Source of the DNA: Amphritea sp.
GTDB taxonomy: Bacteria; Pseudomonadota; Gammaproteobacteria; Pseudomonadales; Balneatricaceae
Assembly (NCBI GenBank): GCA_025800245.1
Contig: JAOXSA010000524.1
Coordinates: 1 to 53,431, forward strand
Length of the DNA: 53,431 bases
Direction of reading: 5' to 3'
Below are positions 27,601 to 42,600 of the stretch, piece after piece. How positions within the stretch are numbered: position 1 is the first letter of the stretch; every line of letters starts with the position of its first letter. The position numbers and the translations under genes are program-made. Under the pieces are notes generated by a model that made no database searches, had not been told where the DNA came from, and saw only the letters and a list, made by a program, of their open reading frames with translations.

Positions 27601-30600
27601 TTTTTCTGCAGTCACCAGTGATCTGACTTTCGAGATCAGCAAAGACGGTGATGTGACCGTGGTGAAGGTATCGACCGTTGTCAGCGGTAAGGTCTATACC
27701 GTGATCGCCCGCGGTGTTGAAAACCTGATCGGTGGTGAGGGCGATAACCAGTATCAGTTTGCCGCCGGTGCTGCTTTGGCCGGTGATCTGACCGGTTTCT
27801 CGGGCACGGGAGCAAATGCCGGTACTGCGACGCTGGATTTTGCTGACTATGGTGAAGCCGTAGCGATTGACCTGCAGACTGCGACGGCCACCACTGTTGC
27901 GGATGCCACTAATAAGCTGGTGGGTGGCACGCTGAGCAATATTAACGATCTGACCGGTAGTGATCATGATGACCAGTTGACCGGTGATAGTCAGATTAAC
28001 CGCCTCGACGGTGGTGCCGGTGCTGATACGCTTAAGGGTGGTGCCGGTAATGATATTCTGATCGGCGGCAAGGGCAGCGACACCCTGGAAGGTGAAGCGG
28101 GTGATGATACTTATGTAGTCGACAAACAGTGGGGCAAGCTGGATATTGGCCTGTCTCCTACCCAGACAGATACCATCAATGACAACAGCGACAACAACAC
28201 GCTGGATCTCACCGGGATCAGTAAAGATCTGAAACTGAGCTTTACCGATGGCGCTACCGGGACCAATGTGGAAGTGGCTGTAGCACTGACTGCCGGCAGC
28301 AATAAAATCCGGATTAACGAAGCCAGTTCTGACTGGACCATCAATACCGGCGCAGGGGATGACACTGTTATTGTCGCCCGTGATGCTGATTTCGGCGGTA
28401 CGCTGGATACCGGTGATGGCATCAATGTGCTGGACTACTATCACGGCACTCAGAATAACCGTATTGATAGCTATAACAGTGCCGTCACGGTCGATCTGTC
28501 AGCCGACAGTGCAACAGGTTTTGGTTCTCTGTCCGGGATTCGTGATGTCTACGGTTCCGATGCTGATGGACAGGATAGTCTGACCGGTGATGATCAGGAT
28601 AATACTTTTTATGTCGGTACCTGGGGCGAACTGGATGGTGACGCCAGTCGCCAACATACGATTGATGGCGGCGGTGGCAGCGATACCGTCAGCTTCCTGA
28701 ACTTCTCGGCCAGCGATTTCGATATTACCGCTGATCTGTCCACCGGTGAGGCAACTTACGATGGTACCGGTGAAGTAATTGCCGGTTTAACGGCGATAGA
28801 AAATCTGACCGGTGGTGCCGGCGACGACACACTGATCGGCGATCTGCTGGCAAATATCCTCAATGGCGGAGCCGGTGATGACACTCTGCGTGGCGGCGAA
28901 GGTGATGATATCTACGCCTTCGATTCCGGTTTCGGTCTGGATACCATCGAAGAGCAGCTTGATGAAGGAACCGATCGGCTGGACTTCACCGGAGTGAATG
29001 AGGAACTGACCTTTAATAATGGTCGTGTTAATCAGGATCCGACTGTTACTGAGCCCGAAGTTGATCTGGCTACTGCGCTGGGTCGGGCTGTTACTGTGAC
29101 TGATGGCTCGAATACCCTGACCGCCGATTTCAACGTTGAGAAGTTTGATGGCGTTAAGGACACAGATAAACTGTTCCAGTCCAATGTCACTCTGACCACG
29201 GATGTTCAGGACGATATTCTCAGTGGTCTGGAAGCGCTGAAGTCGTTGGTTGATGGTCTTTCTGCGGGCTATTCTGAATTCGCTGACCTGTTGGCCTTAC
29301 AGTTACCGCTGGTCAACAGCACCCTCGCGGATCTGCTGAAAGACGGTAGTGATGTGCCTGTGGATTTTGCTACGGTGATCGGCACTGAGCTGCAGACCCG
29401 TATCGATGCTCTGCGTACGCTGTTCTGGGGAGCTGATCCTACCGCCACAGCCAATGATGGCAATACCACCAATACTGATGCGGTGCTGGCGCTGACTGAC
29501 GGTAATGGTGATCCGCTGTTCCGTATCAGCGAGAATACCCGACTGCTGGAATTTGCCACCACGCTGGAACTGTTTGAAGGGACAAAATCTCTTGGACTGG
29601 ATCTGGGCGGCACACTGAGTGCTATTCCTGGCCTGAATGTAGATCTGAATCCTGATGTGACTGCCAGAGCAACCTTTGATTTTGCCTTTGGGGTGATTCC
29701 GGCAGATCCGGCAGATCCTGCAAACAATCTTGAATTCCACGTCGCCGATCCATCGCTCAATCTGCTGGTAAGCCTGCAGGATACAGCGATTAATGCTGCG
29801 CTGGACTTCGGCCTGGTAGCCGCTTCTATCGATGATGGCAGTCTGGCTATGACCATCGATCTGGGGCTGGGAGCTGAAGGTGATCTGAGTCAGACGGTAA
29901 TCGAAGATACGGTTACCAACGGAACCTATGACAGTCTGTTCAGCCTGAAAACCGGTGCTGAGACGGGTATTACTGCAGAGCTGCCGATTGATGTGGATAC
30001 TTCCGGACTGGGTATTGATATTCCGGCGCTGCCAACGATCACTCTGGCGACACCTGAATTCCCTGAATTCCCCAGCCTGAGCGAGCTGGCCGATCTGTTC
30101 GGTGATCTGGACTGGAGCCTGCCCGATCTGAGTGACCTGCTTGATCTGAGTGCGATCAGTATGGATCAGCTGTTCAGTATGTTACGCAGCGGTCTGAACT
30201 ATCTGGTCAGCAACTTTGACTTTGATATGCAGATTCCGGGGCTGGGTATCAGTCTGGATGATATCTTTAAGAATATTCCGGGATTGGATCTGGGGCTGCA
30301 GGACTTCCTGAATAAGCTACTCGATCCGCTCAACAGCTTTGACCTCAGTCTGGGACTGCAGGGGCTGGAAGACTGGCTGAATGCTGAGCTGGCCAGACTA
30401 CTGCCGGGTTTCCCGGCGCTGGCACTGCCGCAATTTGATTTTGAATGGGATGGCTTCAACCTCGATATCGACTTTGATTTCGATCTGGGCCTGAACGACC
30501 TGCTGGCGGCGCTGAGTCTGGATCCGCTGTCGCTGGACTTTGATCTGGATCTGTCGGCGCTGACCTCGTTCCTCAATCTGCCTGCTAACTTCGATCCGGC

Positions 30601-33600
30601 GAAACTCGGTCTGACTCTGGATTCCAGTGCCCAGCTATTTGTAGATGCCGAGCTGGATATCGACTTCGAGCTGGATCTTGCCGTTCAGGAGTACGCTAAA
30701 GCCGTACTGGCCAATAAGGGGACCAGCGGCATCGATCTGCTGGACTATGCGTTTATTGGTGATGATACCCAGATCGGTGTTGAAGCCAGTGCCGGTGCCA
30801 ATGACATTGATGTTGAAGCATCCCTGAGCATCAGCGATTCCCTGCCGGATATCGGCTTCTGGATAGAAGACGGTATCGCGGTCATACAGGCCGCAGCGGT
30901 GGTTGCTCTGCCGCAGGTCAGTAATGGCCGTTATCAGCTCAGTGGATTTAATGTCAGCAACTTCTCCATCGACGCCGGGGGCTCGGCTGCACTGGATCTG
31001 CCAATGTTCCTGGGCACCAATAGCCTGCCGATGGGGGGATCAGAGGATGATCTGAACGGTGACGGCATTGCCGACAACGTGCTGCATGCAGGTTTTGATT
31101 TTGACACCAGTGGCCTGACCAGCCCTGAAGTGATCGCGCCGAATTTCGCCGGTTTTAATCTGATCGCCTTCCTCAATGATCCGGCCACCATTCTGGCCGG
31201 GCTTGAAGGTATGTTTGGCAGCATCAAGAGCATGATGGCGGATCAGTTGGGTGGTCTGGGTCTGCCGTTTATCGGTGATGTACTGAAAGACTCCGGTGCT
31301 TTTGTTGATCAGCTGCGCGATAACATGCTGGGTGATAAAACCGGCGATGTATATGCTGACGGAACACTGGGTAAATCACTGCAGGATGCCGCGGCGAATG
31401 GCGATGATGTAATCAGCCTGATCCGTGAAGCGATGTACAACGAGCTGGGTGATTACCTGCAGATCGTTGCCACAGACTCAGATGGCAATCCGCTGTTTGA
31501 TGATCTGGGTAATATCCTTTACCGCGATGTTCAGTCCGCTGATGATATTGGTCTGGTACTGACTGCGGAAGGCGAGCTGACCTTTAATGTGCTGCTGGCG
31601 GGTAGTGTGTTCGAAGGTCTGAATGATTACCGGGTACGCTACAGTGACAGTGATCCGACCCTGATCGAGAAGCGTTATCTGGAAGCGCCGATTAACTTTG
31701 ATCTGAGCGCGCCGGGCCTGGGGTTGAAAACCGGGCCTGAAGACAAGATCGAAATCAGTCTGGATTACTTCTTCGGACTGGGATTCGGCCTGGATGGCGA
31801 AGGCTTCTTCCTCGATACTGCTGGGGTGACTGCTGCGGGAGAAGAGCTGGGACTGACGCTGGATGCTTCCCTCAGCGATGGTACCAGTCTGACCGGTACC
31901 CTGGGCTTCCTGCAGATGCGTCTGGAAGAGATCGATGACGACGATGGTAACTCAGGTCTGCGTGGTAAAATCGCAATTGATATTACCGACAATGACGATG
32001 ATCGCTGGCGCGTTTCAGAAAATCTGGAGCTGATCGCTTCTGTTTCTGCCGATGCCAATGTCGATCTGAAAGCCACCCTGGATATGGATTTTGGCGGTGT
32101 CGATCTGGCCTTGCCAGGGGCGCATACCAAGATTCATTACGATCAGGAGCTGGCGGATATTACCTGGAGCACGGGTAGTTCTTTCAATGCCAGCTTCTTC
32201 GAGACACCGCAGGTAATCCTTGAAGATGTCACCATTGATGTCGGTGACCTGTTCAGCGGCTTTATCGGTCCGATTGCGCTGGAGCTGGATCCATTCCTGG
32301 GTAAGGATTCCGAGTTGCGCCGGGTGATTGATATTCTCACCACCGATGTGGATCTGGGAATCGCCAAACTGAATCTGCTGGATATAGCTGTAATCGCGCT
32401 TAATGCGAAGAATCCGGGTACTGGCGATACTCTGCGGACTACTGTCACAGCACTGAAAGCGGTATCAGACTTTATCGCTCTGGCAGCTGAGGCGGCCAAA
32501 ACCGGTACTTCTATCGAAGTGAACTTTGGTACCTTCGATCTCGGCGGCAGTCTGGTCACCTCGGACAGTAACGCTATTGATAATGGTGATTTTACCCAGC
32601 AAGGCTCTCAGCAGGATTCCACCCAGGCGGTTAATAACAGTAGCGCCTCGGAGTCTCAGAAAACTCTGGTTAAACAGCTGGGCACCTCTCCGGGATCGAT
32701 TATGTTCCCGATTATGTATGACCCGATGACAGCGATCGGTCTGCTGCTGGGTAAAGATGTCGACCTGTTTATCTATGACACACCGGATATCAACTTCCTC
32801 ATCGAATATGAGCAGTCATTCCCGATATTTACCGGCCTGAATGCGGTAATTAAGGGCGGCCTGGAAGTTTACAGTGACTTCTTCTTTGGCTTTGATACCA
32901 CCGGTATCCGTAGCTGGTTTGAGAAATTCGAAGCCTCGGATTACGACTTTGATGCGGCGATCGGCAATCTGGATGATATCTTCGATGGTTTCTTTATTGC
33001 TGACTGGGCAGTCAGTGATACCGGTGTGCTTCAGGAAGGCGACGATGTTGCCGAAGTGGTGATGAACGTCACCTTTGCTGCGGGTGCCGCACTGGGTATC
33101 GGTGGTCTGGTAGAAGCCGGTGTGCTGGGTGGTATTGAGGCCCAGATCGGGCTGAACCTGCATGACCTGCCTAAGCCGGGTACTGGTGGAGATAATCAGC
33201 CGCCAGCGATCTATGACGGTAAGATCCGCTTTGATGAAATAGCGACCATTATTCAGCATAACCCGCTCTGTCTGTTTGATATGGAGGGGGCGATTAAAGC
33301 CTTCCTGGAAGCCTATCTGTGGGTGGGTGTGAAAGTTTTTGGCTCCAAGATCACGTTGTTCGAGGCGAGCAAACGCTTTGTCGAGGTCACCATTGCCACC
33401 TTCGAATGGAAGTGTCCGGAATTCCCTGATCCGGAAGTAGCGACCATCAACAACGGTGTTATGACACTGGCCTATAAGGATGCCGACGGTCGTCGTGCTG
33501 CGCAGGAACAGTACACTGTTTCGATGGAAGAGGTGGACCTGACCGACGACAATATCGACAACCCGGTTGAGATGCTGGCGGTGAACGGTAATGGCCATAC

Positions 33601-36600
33601 CGAATACTTTGATCCGAACCTGGTGACGAAGATTGTCGCCACCGGTACTGATGGCAATGATCTGTTTGAAATCGACACCAGTGTTGATGCGGATCTGGAA
33701 ATCCACACCGGTGCAGGCGATGACTATGTGATTCTGACCGGCAAGCAGAACGAGAACCGTAGTCGTAAAGTATTCGGCGATGACGGTGACGATACCATCA
33801 TAGGTACCGATATGGCGGATTACCTGGATGGCGGTGCCGGTAACGATAATATCCGCTCCAAGAAGGGCGTGGATGAGATCTATGGCGGCAGCGGTAACGA
33901 CTTTATCTGGGCCGAAGGTGATGATCTGGGAACCTCCGGCAACACTAACGGCTATGCCAATTATATTGATGCCGGTGACGGTGCCGACCGTATTCTCACC
34001 GGTGATGGTAACGATCGCATTATTGCCGGTCTGGGTGACGATACCGTTGACTCCGGTGCCGGGGTCGACACCATCGATACTGGTGACGGTGCTGACTTCA
34101 TTGATGCCGGTACCGGAGCAGACGTCATTGTCGCGGGGGCCGGAGATGACAGCCTCAACTGGGAAGTGGGTGATGGCGCGGATGATTTCGATGGTGGTGC
34201 CGGAACCGATGAAATCTTCATGGCCGGTTATCAGGTAAATCCGGAGCAATTCTACGAAGCGGATACCAGTAATTACATCGTCGATGACGCTCAGACCGAT
34301 ACTGTGGTGGTGAGCGATAACAGCGGTAATACCGATATTGCCTGGCAGCATGGCAACGGTGCAGCGGTTACTCTGACCAGCAGCAGCGTTGAAACCCTGA
34401 GTCTGGACACTGGCCGCGGTGCCGATGACATCACGATTGAGAATCTTAAAGATACTGCGACCGATAGTGTCAAACTGAGCACGGGTACCCTGCGTACCCT
34501 GAAGACTGAAAGCCGTGCGGTAAAAGAGCGCAACAGTGATGGTGATCTGGTGGATACCAGTGAAACCCAGGACTTCAAGATCCTTGATATTCAGGATGAC
34601 GGAGCTGTTGATAAGGTGACCGTAGAGGGCACCAGTGGCGCAGATGATTACCTGATCAGCACAGTCGAATCGAGCGGCGTGGATGGTGAAACCCAGACCG
34701 CGATCCGCTATGAGCAGCTGGATGGTGGTACCGATGTTGCGGGTAATCCGACCAGTCATGTCGTTGTCGATGTGTATGATCTGGAAGCGACGGATAAAAC
34801 TCAGCTTGAAACACTGGCCGGGAACGACACTATCGATGCTCAGGGGGTGACCCAGCAACTGGTTAACGAACTCTTTATGGACAGTGGTGCTGATGATGAC
34901 ACCATTGTGGGTTCCAGTCTGGCGGGTACATCTGACGTCATTATCGGTGGTACGGGTTCTGACCGCCTCACCGGTGCAGTGGGTGTGGATAAGTTCTACG
35001 AGCAGAGTATCGTCGGCGACAGCAACAATGCCGGTGATACCGATGTGCTGGTGGAGATGCGTGATGCCTACTTCACCCTGAAGAATCAGCAACTGGTGAT
35101 TGATGATTCGGCACTGTCGAATCAGTACGGTAACGAAACAGAAACCTTCACTCAGATTTTTGAAAATGCTGAACTGACCGGCCTGGATAGTGCGAATCAG
35201 TTCACTGTGACCGACTGGTCCGGTGGGGGTATTCTGGACGGCGGTAAAGGCGGTGACAGTTACACCCTGGAGCTGGCTCAACTGGCCAGTGGTCGTCAGT
35301 ACCTGAACGTGGATGATTCCGGTGCCAGCGGCATCGACACCCTGATCTACAAAGGCAGTGCCGGTGATGACACGATCCAGCTGGATACAGTGTACAAGCG
35401 TGATGAAGATGTTGAGAAACGCTTCACCGACAGTCGCTGGACCGAATACGGTGCACACGGTGATGGCCTGATCATCGCCCATTTCGATTCCAGCGATAAC
35501 TTTGCCAAAGCGGATCTGGATGATGAAGATGCGCTGATGCAGGTGAATGAGGCCGGTCTGTCTGCCGGGCAGGATTATCAGGTGGTGAACTATAACTCGG
35601 TTGAGCAGGTGACCGTGTTCGGTGGTGAAGGCCACGATAAGTTTATCTCCGATGGCAGCGCGACCCAGATCGATGTGTTCGGTGATGGTGGTGATGATCA
35701 GTTCTATGTAGGTTCCGTACTGGAAACCGAAACCGTGCTGGTGGAAGGTCAGGAAGTCACCATCGTTAATCAGATTACCGACGGTGCTAACTTTAACGGT
35801 TCAGCGTTCTTCGGTGGCGAAGGTGATGACTACTTCGAAGTAAATCACAATGCCGCAGATATCGGCCTCTATGGTGATAACGGCGATGATACTTTCTTTA
35901 TCAAAGCGCTGCTGACGCAGGATGATGATGGCGAGCTGCTCGATATCGACAGCGGTGTGGCCAATGTCTCTGGCGTTTCTCAGGGTGAAAATCCGAATGA
36001 TACCCGCGAAGTGGATGTCGATACTCTGGTCTACGTTGAGAATGCCAACGTGTCTATCGATGGCGGCGCTGGCTTTGATTCGGTAGCCCTGGTAGGTACC
36101 GTTCTGAGCGATACTTTCTATGTCTACGTAGAGGAAGATCCGGATACCGGTGAAACCGTACAGCGTATCTATGGTGCCGGCGTTAAGCTGCAGAAATTGC
36201 TTAATATCGAACGTCTGCAACTGCTGACCGGTGGCGGTGATGACACCGTTTACCTGTATGGCGTTGATATGGGCCTGATCGGTGATATGGTGATCAAGAC
36301 CGGTTCCGGCAGCGACGTGGTACACGTCGGTGGACCGGAGCAGATCATCAATCTGAACTTCCCGAAAAACAGCGACCTGTTCTACTCCCAGGTTGAGGGC
36401 TTCAAAGTTGATCAGGATGCTGAGGGTAACTTCCAGTATGCCGGTATGGTCAGTGGTATGCCGTTCTACCGTATTGATGAAGTCGACCGTGTTGTGCCGT
36501 TCGAAGTAGAGAATCCGGCACGCACCCTGCAAGTGGTGATGCCAGAATCCTATGACATTAATGCCTTTGTGTCGCCGGTACTGATCGACGGTGGCGAGGG

Positions 36601-39600
36601 CGTGCATGACCAGATCATCGTTAATAATCAGCAGGGCGCTGCGAACCTGCGCTTTGCCAATACGGATCTGAAGCGTAAGGAAGTCAGCTTCGATTACGAT
36701 CAGTTCAGCCTGACCAGTGGCGGCAATGATTTTGTCAGTGACATTCTGGCTGATGCCGAAACCCGATTGGTTGCTCAGGCGCTACTGGCCAGCGCCGCCG
36801 GCGATTATATCCGCTTCCAGGATCGTTATTACGATACCTCACTGGTTGACCAGTTGAACGGTGATCAACTGAACCAGTTGGTGATTCCGGAAGGTCTGAG
36901 CTATTTCAACATTCAGAATACGCTGAATGCCGATGGCTCAATCAGCTATGCCCGCGATCTGCTGATCGATCTGGCGACTAAATTCAATCTGGATCTTGAG
37001 TGGACCATTGTTGATCATCCTGATCCAACCCGCGCGGATCCGGATGGTGATGGTGATACCAGTGATGGTGAGAAACTCTATGAGCTGCTGAGTATTAAAA
37101 CAGCGGCGGGTGATGATGTGGCCTTTGAGGCCCAGCACAAAGAGACTGTAATTTACGACATCAACGGCAATGTCGCGATCCTCAAGGATATTACTGCCAT
37201 GACCCTGAAAACCAATGCCGATCTGACGGTAGATTTTGCAGCAGGTGCCGTCACCAAAGTGGAAGAGATCCGCAGTGATGCGATGAATACTCTGGGTGTC
37301 CTGGGTGAAGTTCCGGAGCTGCATATCACCGGTATGAATGACATTACCCTGAACCTGAGTGAAAAAGATCAGGTGAACGGTTCGGTGCTTGAGGTGGATA
37401 ATAATCTGTTTGGTACTGAAACGGTGACGGACCAGTCCGGTACCACACAGATCTTCAGCACCGACGATAAACTGCATATCCAGGGTGGTAATGCCAGCGA
37501 TGATATCCGGATTCAGCAGACTGCCGCTGAAGTGATTGCTCACGGTAATGACGGTGACGATACCATCACTGTCGGTAAGAATGGCCGTCTGGATCAGATT
37601 GGTGATCAGGTCTACCTGTTCGGTGATGCCGGTGATGACAGTATTATTCTGGACCGTGAGCAGGACGCTTCTGATGCTGATGTCGAGATGGATAAGAACC
37701 TGCTGCAACACAGCACCGGTTTTGAACAACTCAGTCGTATCACCAGTGCCCTGACTTTGCAGAACATCACCGATGATGAGAATGACCTGCTGGAAGAGAA
37801 GCTGAAAGAGGCTTCCGATCCATACGCTGATGCGGCTTTTGCTGTTAACTCAGGTGACCTGAATACGGCCGCGAATGAGATCGCTGAAGATGCACTGACG
37901 CAATTACTGGCGGTACTGCAGAACGGTAAAACTGAGCTGCAGACCTCAGTGACCGATGCTGCCGATACCTTGCGTGAAAATGATCAGCTGCTGCTTGAGA
38001 ATCAGATCAAACTGTATACCCGGGCTCGCTATTTCGAGTCCAATAATATTGATACAGCATTGCTGAACAAGATGACCACGCTGGGACTGCTGACCTACTT
38101 CAGAGTGGACTACAGCTACAACATTCTGGGAATCGATATTGGCCCGATCAATGCGCACAGCTCTATCAATGGTGTGCAGGGTGGTTTCAATGCTGCTGAA
38201 AACTGGCTGCGAACCTTTGCCAGTCAGGTAAATATTACTGACGACGATGGCAATGCTCAGTCAATCGATCTGGGTGATACCTCCGGTAACCGGGGACTGT
38301 TGCAGCAGTTGCTGGAGAACGGTGCAGGTGAAAGTGATCTTTACAGCCTGGTTAATGATGCGTTGAATGAGATCACCAAGACCGTATTCAGCGCTTCCGA
38401 AGATGGTGGTGACTGGCTGGATGTGGACTTCCGGCTGGATCTGTTCTCCTGGGCGGTACACAGCAGTAACGATAATACCGTCAGGGCTTATGCCAAAATT
38501 TACGATACCCTGATCAATGACTATATCGGTACACAGCAGATCTATTATGACCTGCTGAAAGACCGTGGTCTGACCGATGCCGAGATTAACAATCTCTATA
38601 ACACTTTCCAGTCCAGCACTGCGATTCGTGGTTTTGACATCAATGATCCGCTGGCCAATGGTAAGAATTACTTCAGTGCCGATCTGGTGGGATCGGTCGA
38701 TGATGTGAATATTGATCTGTCGGCAACTATTCTGTCGCACCAGACTCAGACCGTGATTAATCAGCTGAATGATCTGGACCTGAACCGCAGCAACAGTTTT
38801 GCGGATCAGTATGACGACCGCTTTGATGCCCTGATTGCGAAAGTAAGTACCGCACTGAATAACGGAGATTATTCACAGGCGACTCTGGCATCGATTGAAA
38901 ATGATCTGGCGGCCCTGATCTCCAGTTCTAATCCATACAGTGGCTCCAGCCTGTCAGCCAGCGAACAGCTGGTGCTGGCTCCGGTGTATAACTTCATGGC
39001 GGGTAATACCGAAAACGGCCTGTCGGATCTGCTGGGTTCAGTTGTGGATCTGCGTACTGCAATGTCCGGCGCTGATTTCAATGCTGTTATCACTGCGGCG
39101 GCCGCAGCCAGTAATTATGCCGACAATGAGGCGCTGTTCAAAACTGCCAACTTCGGCAAGGTGAAAGATGCATACGCAACGGCATCGGAACTGATCGACA
39201 GTTACCTGACCTACGCGGCAGGTCAACCGGATATGGAGAATCTGCCAACAGCGGTGGTTGATGTCCTGAAAAACATCAAGATTCTGGATCGTGCCGTTGA
39301 ACGCTTTGCTGCCTTCGTGGATGCTCTGGAAGGCGGCTTCGATTTCAATACCTTCCGCAGCGATTATCTTGCCAATCAGGAAGAGGTTCAGACCTTTGTT
39401 GCCAATCATCCTGAGTACGTGGCCTATCTGCAGTCCGAGTCCCGCTTTGAAGCGATGGTGGCATCACTGACGCAGGATGCCAAAGACACCATTACTCTGG
39501 CGGCCCTGAACGAGCAGCAGTATCAACTGTTGCTGGCGGCAAGGGATCAGGCGGTAAGTGACTTTGCCACCCTGACAAGCGTGTTGCAGTCTGCCTATAA

Positions 39601-42600
39601 CGTGCAGGTAAATCACTGGTGGTTCTGGGGTGGTCCACGCTACATTCAGCTGGATTACACCGTTGACCATCGTTACGTGCAGCAGAAAGAACTGGTTGAG
39701 CGTCTGAATACTCAGTTGGCGCTGGCAGGACAGTATTACAGTGCCAGCGATAGCCAGATCAGCCGGCTTAACTCTCTGCTGACCGGTTATGAAGGTGAGG
39801 AAACCACGCTGGAAGCGCAGCTGGCCGCTCTGGGCAGTCAGTATGAAGCGGCAAAAGATGAGCTGAATGCGCAGTATCTGGTACTGAAAGAACTCAGCAG
39901 CTTTGCCGTTGAAGTGATTAAGGCCCGTGGTCCGGATCAGAATATCGACAGCTTCGCCGATGACAGCAGTCTGATCTCTGAAATGATCAGCTTCTATGAT
40001 CAGTACAGTATTCTTGATGAGGATGCCACGCAGGATCCTCTCCATACCAACCAGTTCCTGACGGAAGTACGTGATGATCAGGGTAACCTGGTGCGCGGTA
40101 CCACTCAGAGTTCAGTTATCTTTAAGGAAGATAGCCGGGATTACGCAGCGGTTACTTCTGTCACAGGCATGACTGAAGACGGTATCAGCATCCATGTGGG
40201 TTACGATGATACCGAAACCCTGACCCTGAAGACCGGTGCTGGTAATGATCAGGTTCAGATACTGGATACTCTGGGGCAGCTGGATTCTGAGGTGTATATC
40301 CAGACCGGTGGCGGTGATGATGAGATCACTGTCAGCGATGAAAATGACACCACTGATGGTATTACCTCACACCTGATTGTTGAGGCTGGCAGCGGCAGTA
40401 ATAAACTGCATATCAATGATATCGCCGACGGTACTCTGGGTGCTGACGGGGACACTATCACCATGACTAATACGCTGCCTGGCCGCACCGGTTACACCTC
40501 GGTGACCGGTATCAGCAGTGGCCAGATTCACTACAGTGGTAGCTACGGTCAGGGGGTTACTCTGCAGGCCGGTATCGGTGATGATGACATCACCATCGAC
40601 GGTGTGATTGCTGATGCCCATACCACCATACTGGCAGGCCAGGGTGATGACGATGTCACTGTCACCGCCAACACCGTACGCAGTGGTACAGACAATACCG
40701 AGCTGACCATTAAAGGTGAACTGGGGCGGGATATCGTTGATGCCACCGCTTCTGGTTTTGCGGTGACCATCGAAGGTAATGAAGGAGACGATAGTCTGTA
40801 CGGCTCGGTACACAATGACGACATCTCCGGTAATGATGGCCATGACCTGATTATCGCGGGGCTGGGGCAGGACACTATCGCCGGTAATGCCGGAAATGAC
40901 ATTATCTTTGGCGATCTGGGTGAACTGTTCCAGGCTGATGGTGTAACCGCCTGGGATACCCGTGTAGCCCGGGATTTACTGACGCGTGTGGAATCTCTCA
41001 CTGGTGGCGACAACGATACCATCGATGGTGGCACTGATAACGACACTATCATTGCCGGTGCTGGTGCGGATACAGTAACCGATAGTGATGGCAATGATCT
41101 GGTGTTCGGTGATCACGGGCTGGTGACTTATATTGCTGGTATGGCCGCTGTGATTGCCAGTCGGCATACCTCCGAAGGCGGTGATGATGAGATTCGTCTC
41201 ACCGACGGGGACAATGTCGTTATCGGCGGCAACGGTAACGATAAGATCTTTACCGCAGACGGTACCGATATTGTGCTGGGTGATAACGGCCAGGTTAGTT
41301 ATTCCGGCGCCGAACTGACCAGCGTCACAAGTACTGATCCGGCGATTGGCGGTAACGATGAGATTACCCTGGGCGCCGGCACTAATACGGTGGTTGCTGG
41401 TATCGGCGATGATACCGTGCGCAGTGCAGCAGGAGGCATGAACCGGGTTATTGGTGACAATGGCGAACTGACCTATACCAACGGTAATCTGTCACTGATG
41501 ACCAGCGCATCAGTGCTGAACGGTGGTGCTCTCGGAGGCGATGATACCTTCGTAATGGGCGATGGTGAGAACCGGATTATCGCCGGTGTCGGTAGCGACC
41601 GGATTACCACCGCTACCGGTACCGACCATATTCTGGCGGATAACGGTAACTTTGTAATCGATCCGGCCACGCAAACACTGTTGAGTGCCAATAGTGCGGA
41701 TCCGGCTCTGGGCGGTGATGACATTCTCAACCTTGGCGATGCCGCTGTTGGTGACGTGAAGGTGGTCATTGCCGGTGTCGGTGCGGATGATCTGACTGCT
41801 GGTGAAGGTGAACATCACGTCATCGGTGACCACGGTAAACTGATCTATCAGAGTAACGGTATTCTGCAACAGGCGATCAACGACGGGGTTGCAGGTGGTG
41901 ATGACACTATCAGGCTGAATACCACAGGTAATGGTAACAATGTAGTGGTTGGCGGTGCTGGCGCTGATACGGTGAATACCGGTACAGGCAGTGACTATAT
42001 TCTGGCTGATCACGGTGAGCTGAATTTTGTCGGCGGTATTATTACCTCCGGCCGTAGCTCCGATACCGGAGAAGGTGGTGATGACCGTCTCACTCTCGGT
42101 GATGGAAATAAACTGGTTATTGGCGGTTTTGGTAGCGATACCATTGTTGCCGGAGCCGGAGATAGCCGGATTCTGGGTGATAACGGTGAGCTGATCTACG
42201 GCAACGGTATTCTGCGCACGATTACTACTCAGGATTCAACAGCAGTAACGGGTGGTGTTGATAACATCACCGTAGGTAACGGAGAACATATCGTGATGGG
42301 GGGCACCCATGGCGACTTTATCCACTCCGGTGACGGCAACGGTATCCTGATCGGTGATAACGGTACAGCTACGTTTGCTGCTGATGGTAAGCGCATCAGC
42401 GTTGCCAGTGAAGTCAGCAGTCTGGGGGGCGATGATACAATCACTGCAACCGGCGGAAATAATATTGCGTTGGGCGGTGTGGGTAATGACAGCATCACTA
42501 CCGGCGCAGATGATGATGCGATCTTCGGTGATAATGGCCGTTTGGATTATACCAATGGCATCCTGACCGGTTATTCCACCACAGATACTCTGGAAACCAC

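Noticed and set aside
32816..35635. A 939-residue open frame on the minus strand inside the giant gene
   Set aside because: It is the antisense shadow of the GAT/GGT-rich RTX coding sequence, has repetitive Ile/Thr/Val composition and no ribosome site or recognisable domain. The same holds for other long antisense frames in 24.7-44.2 kb.
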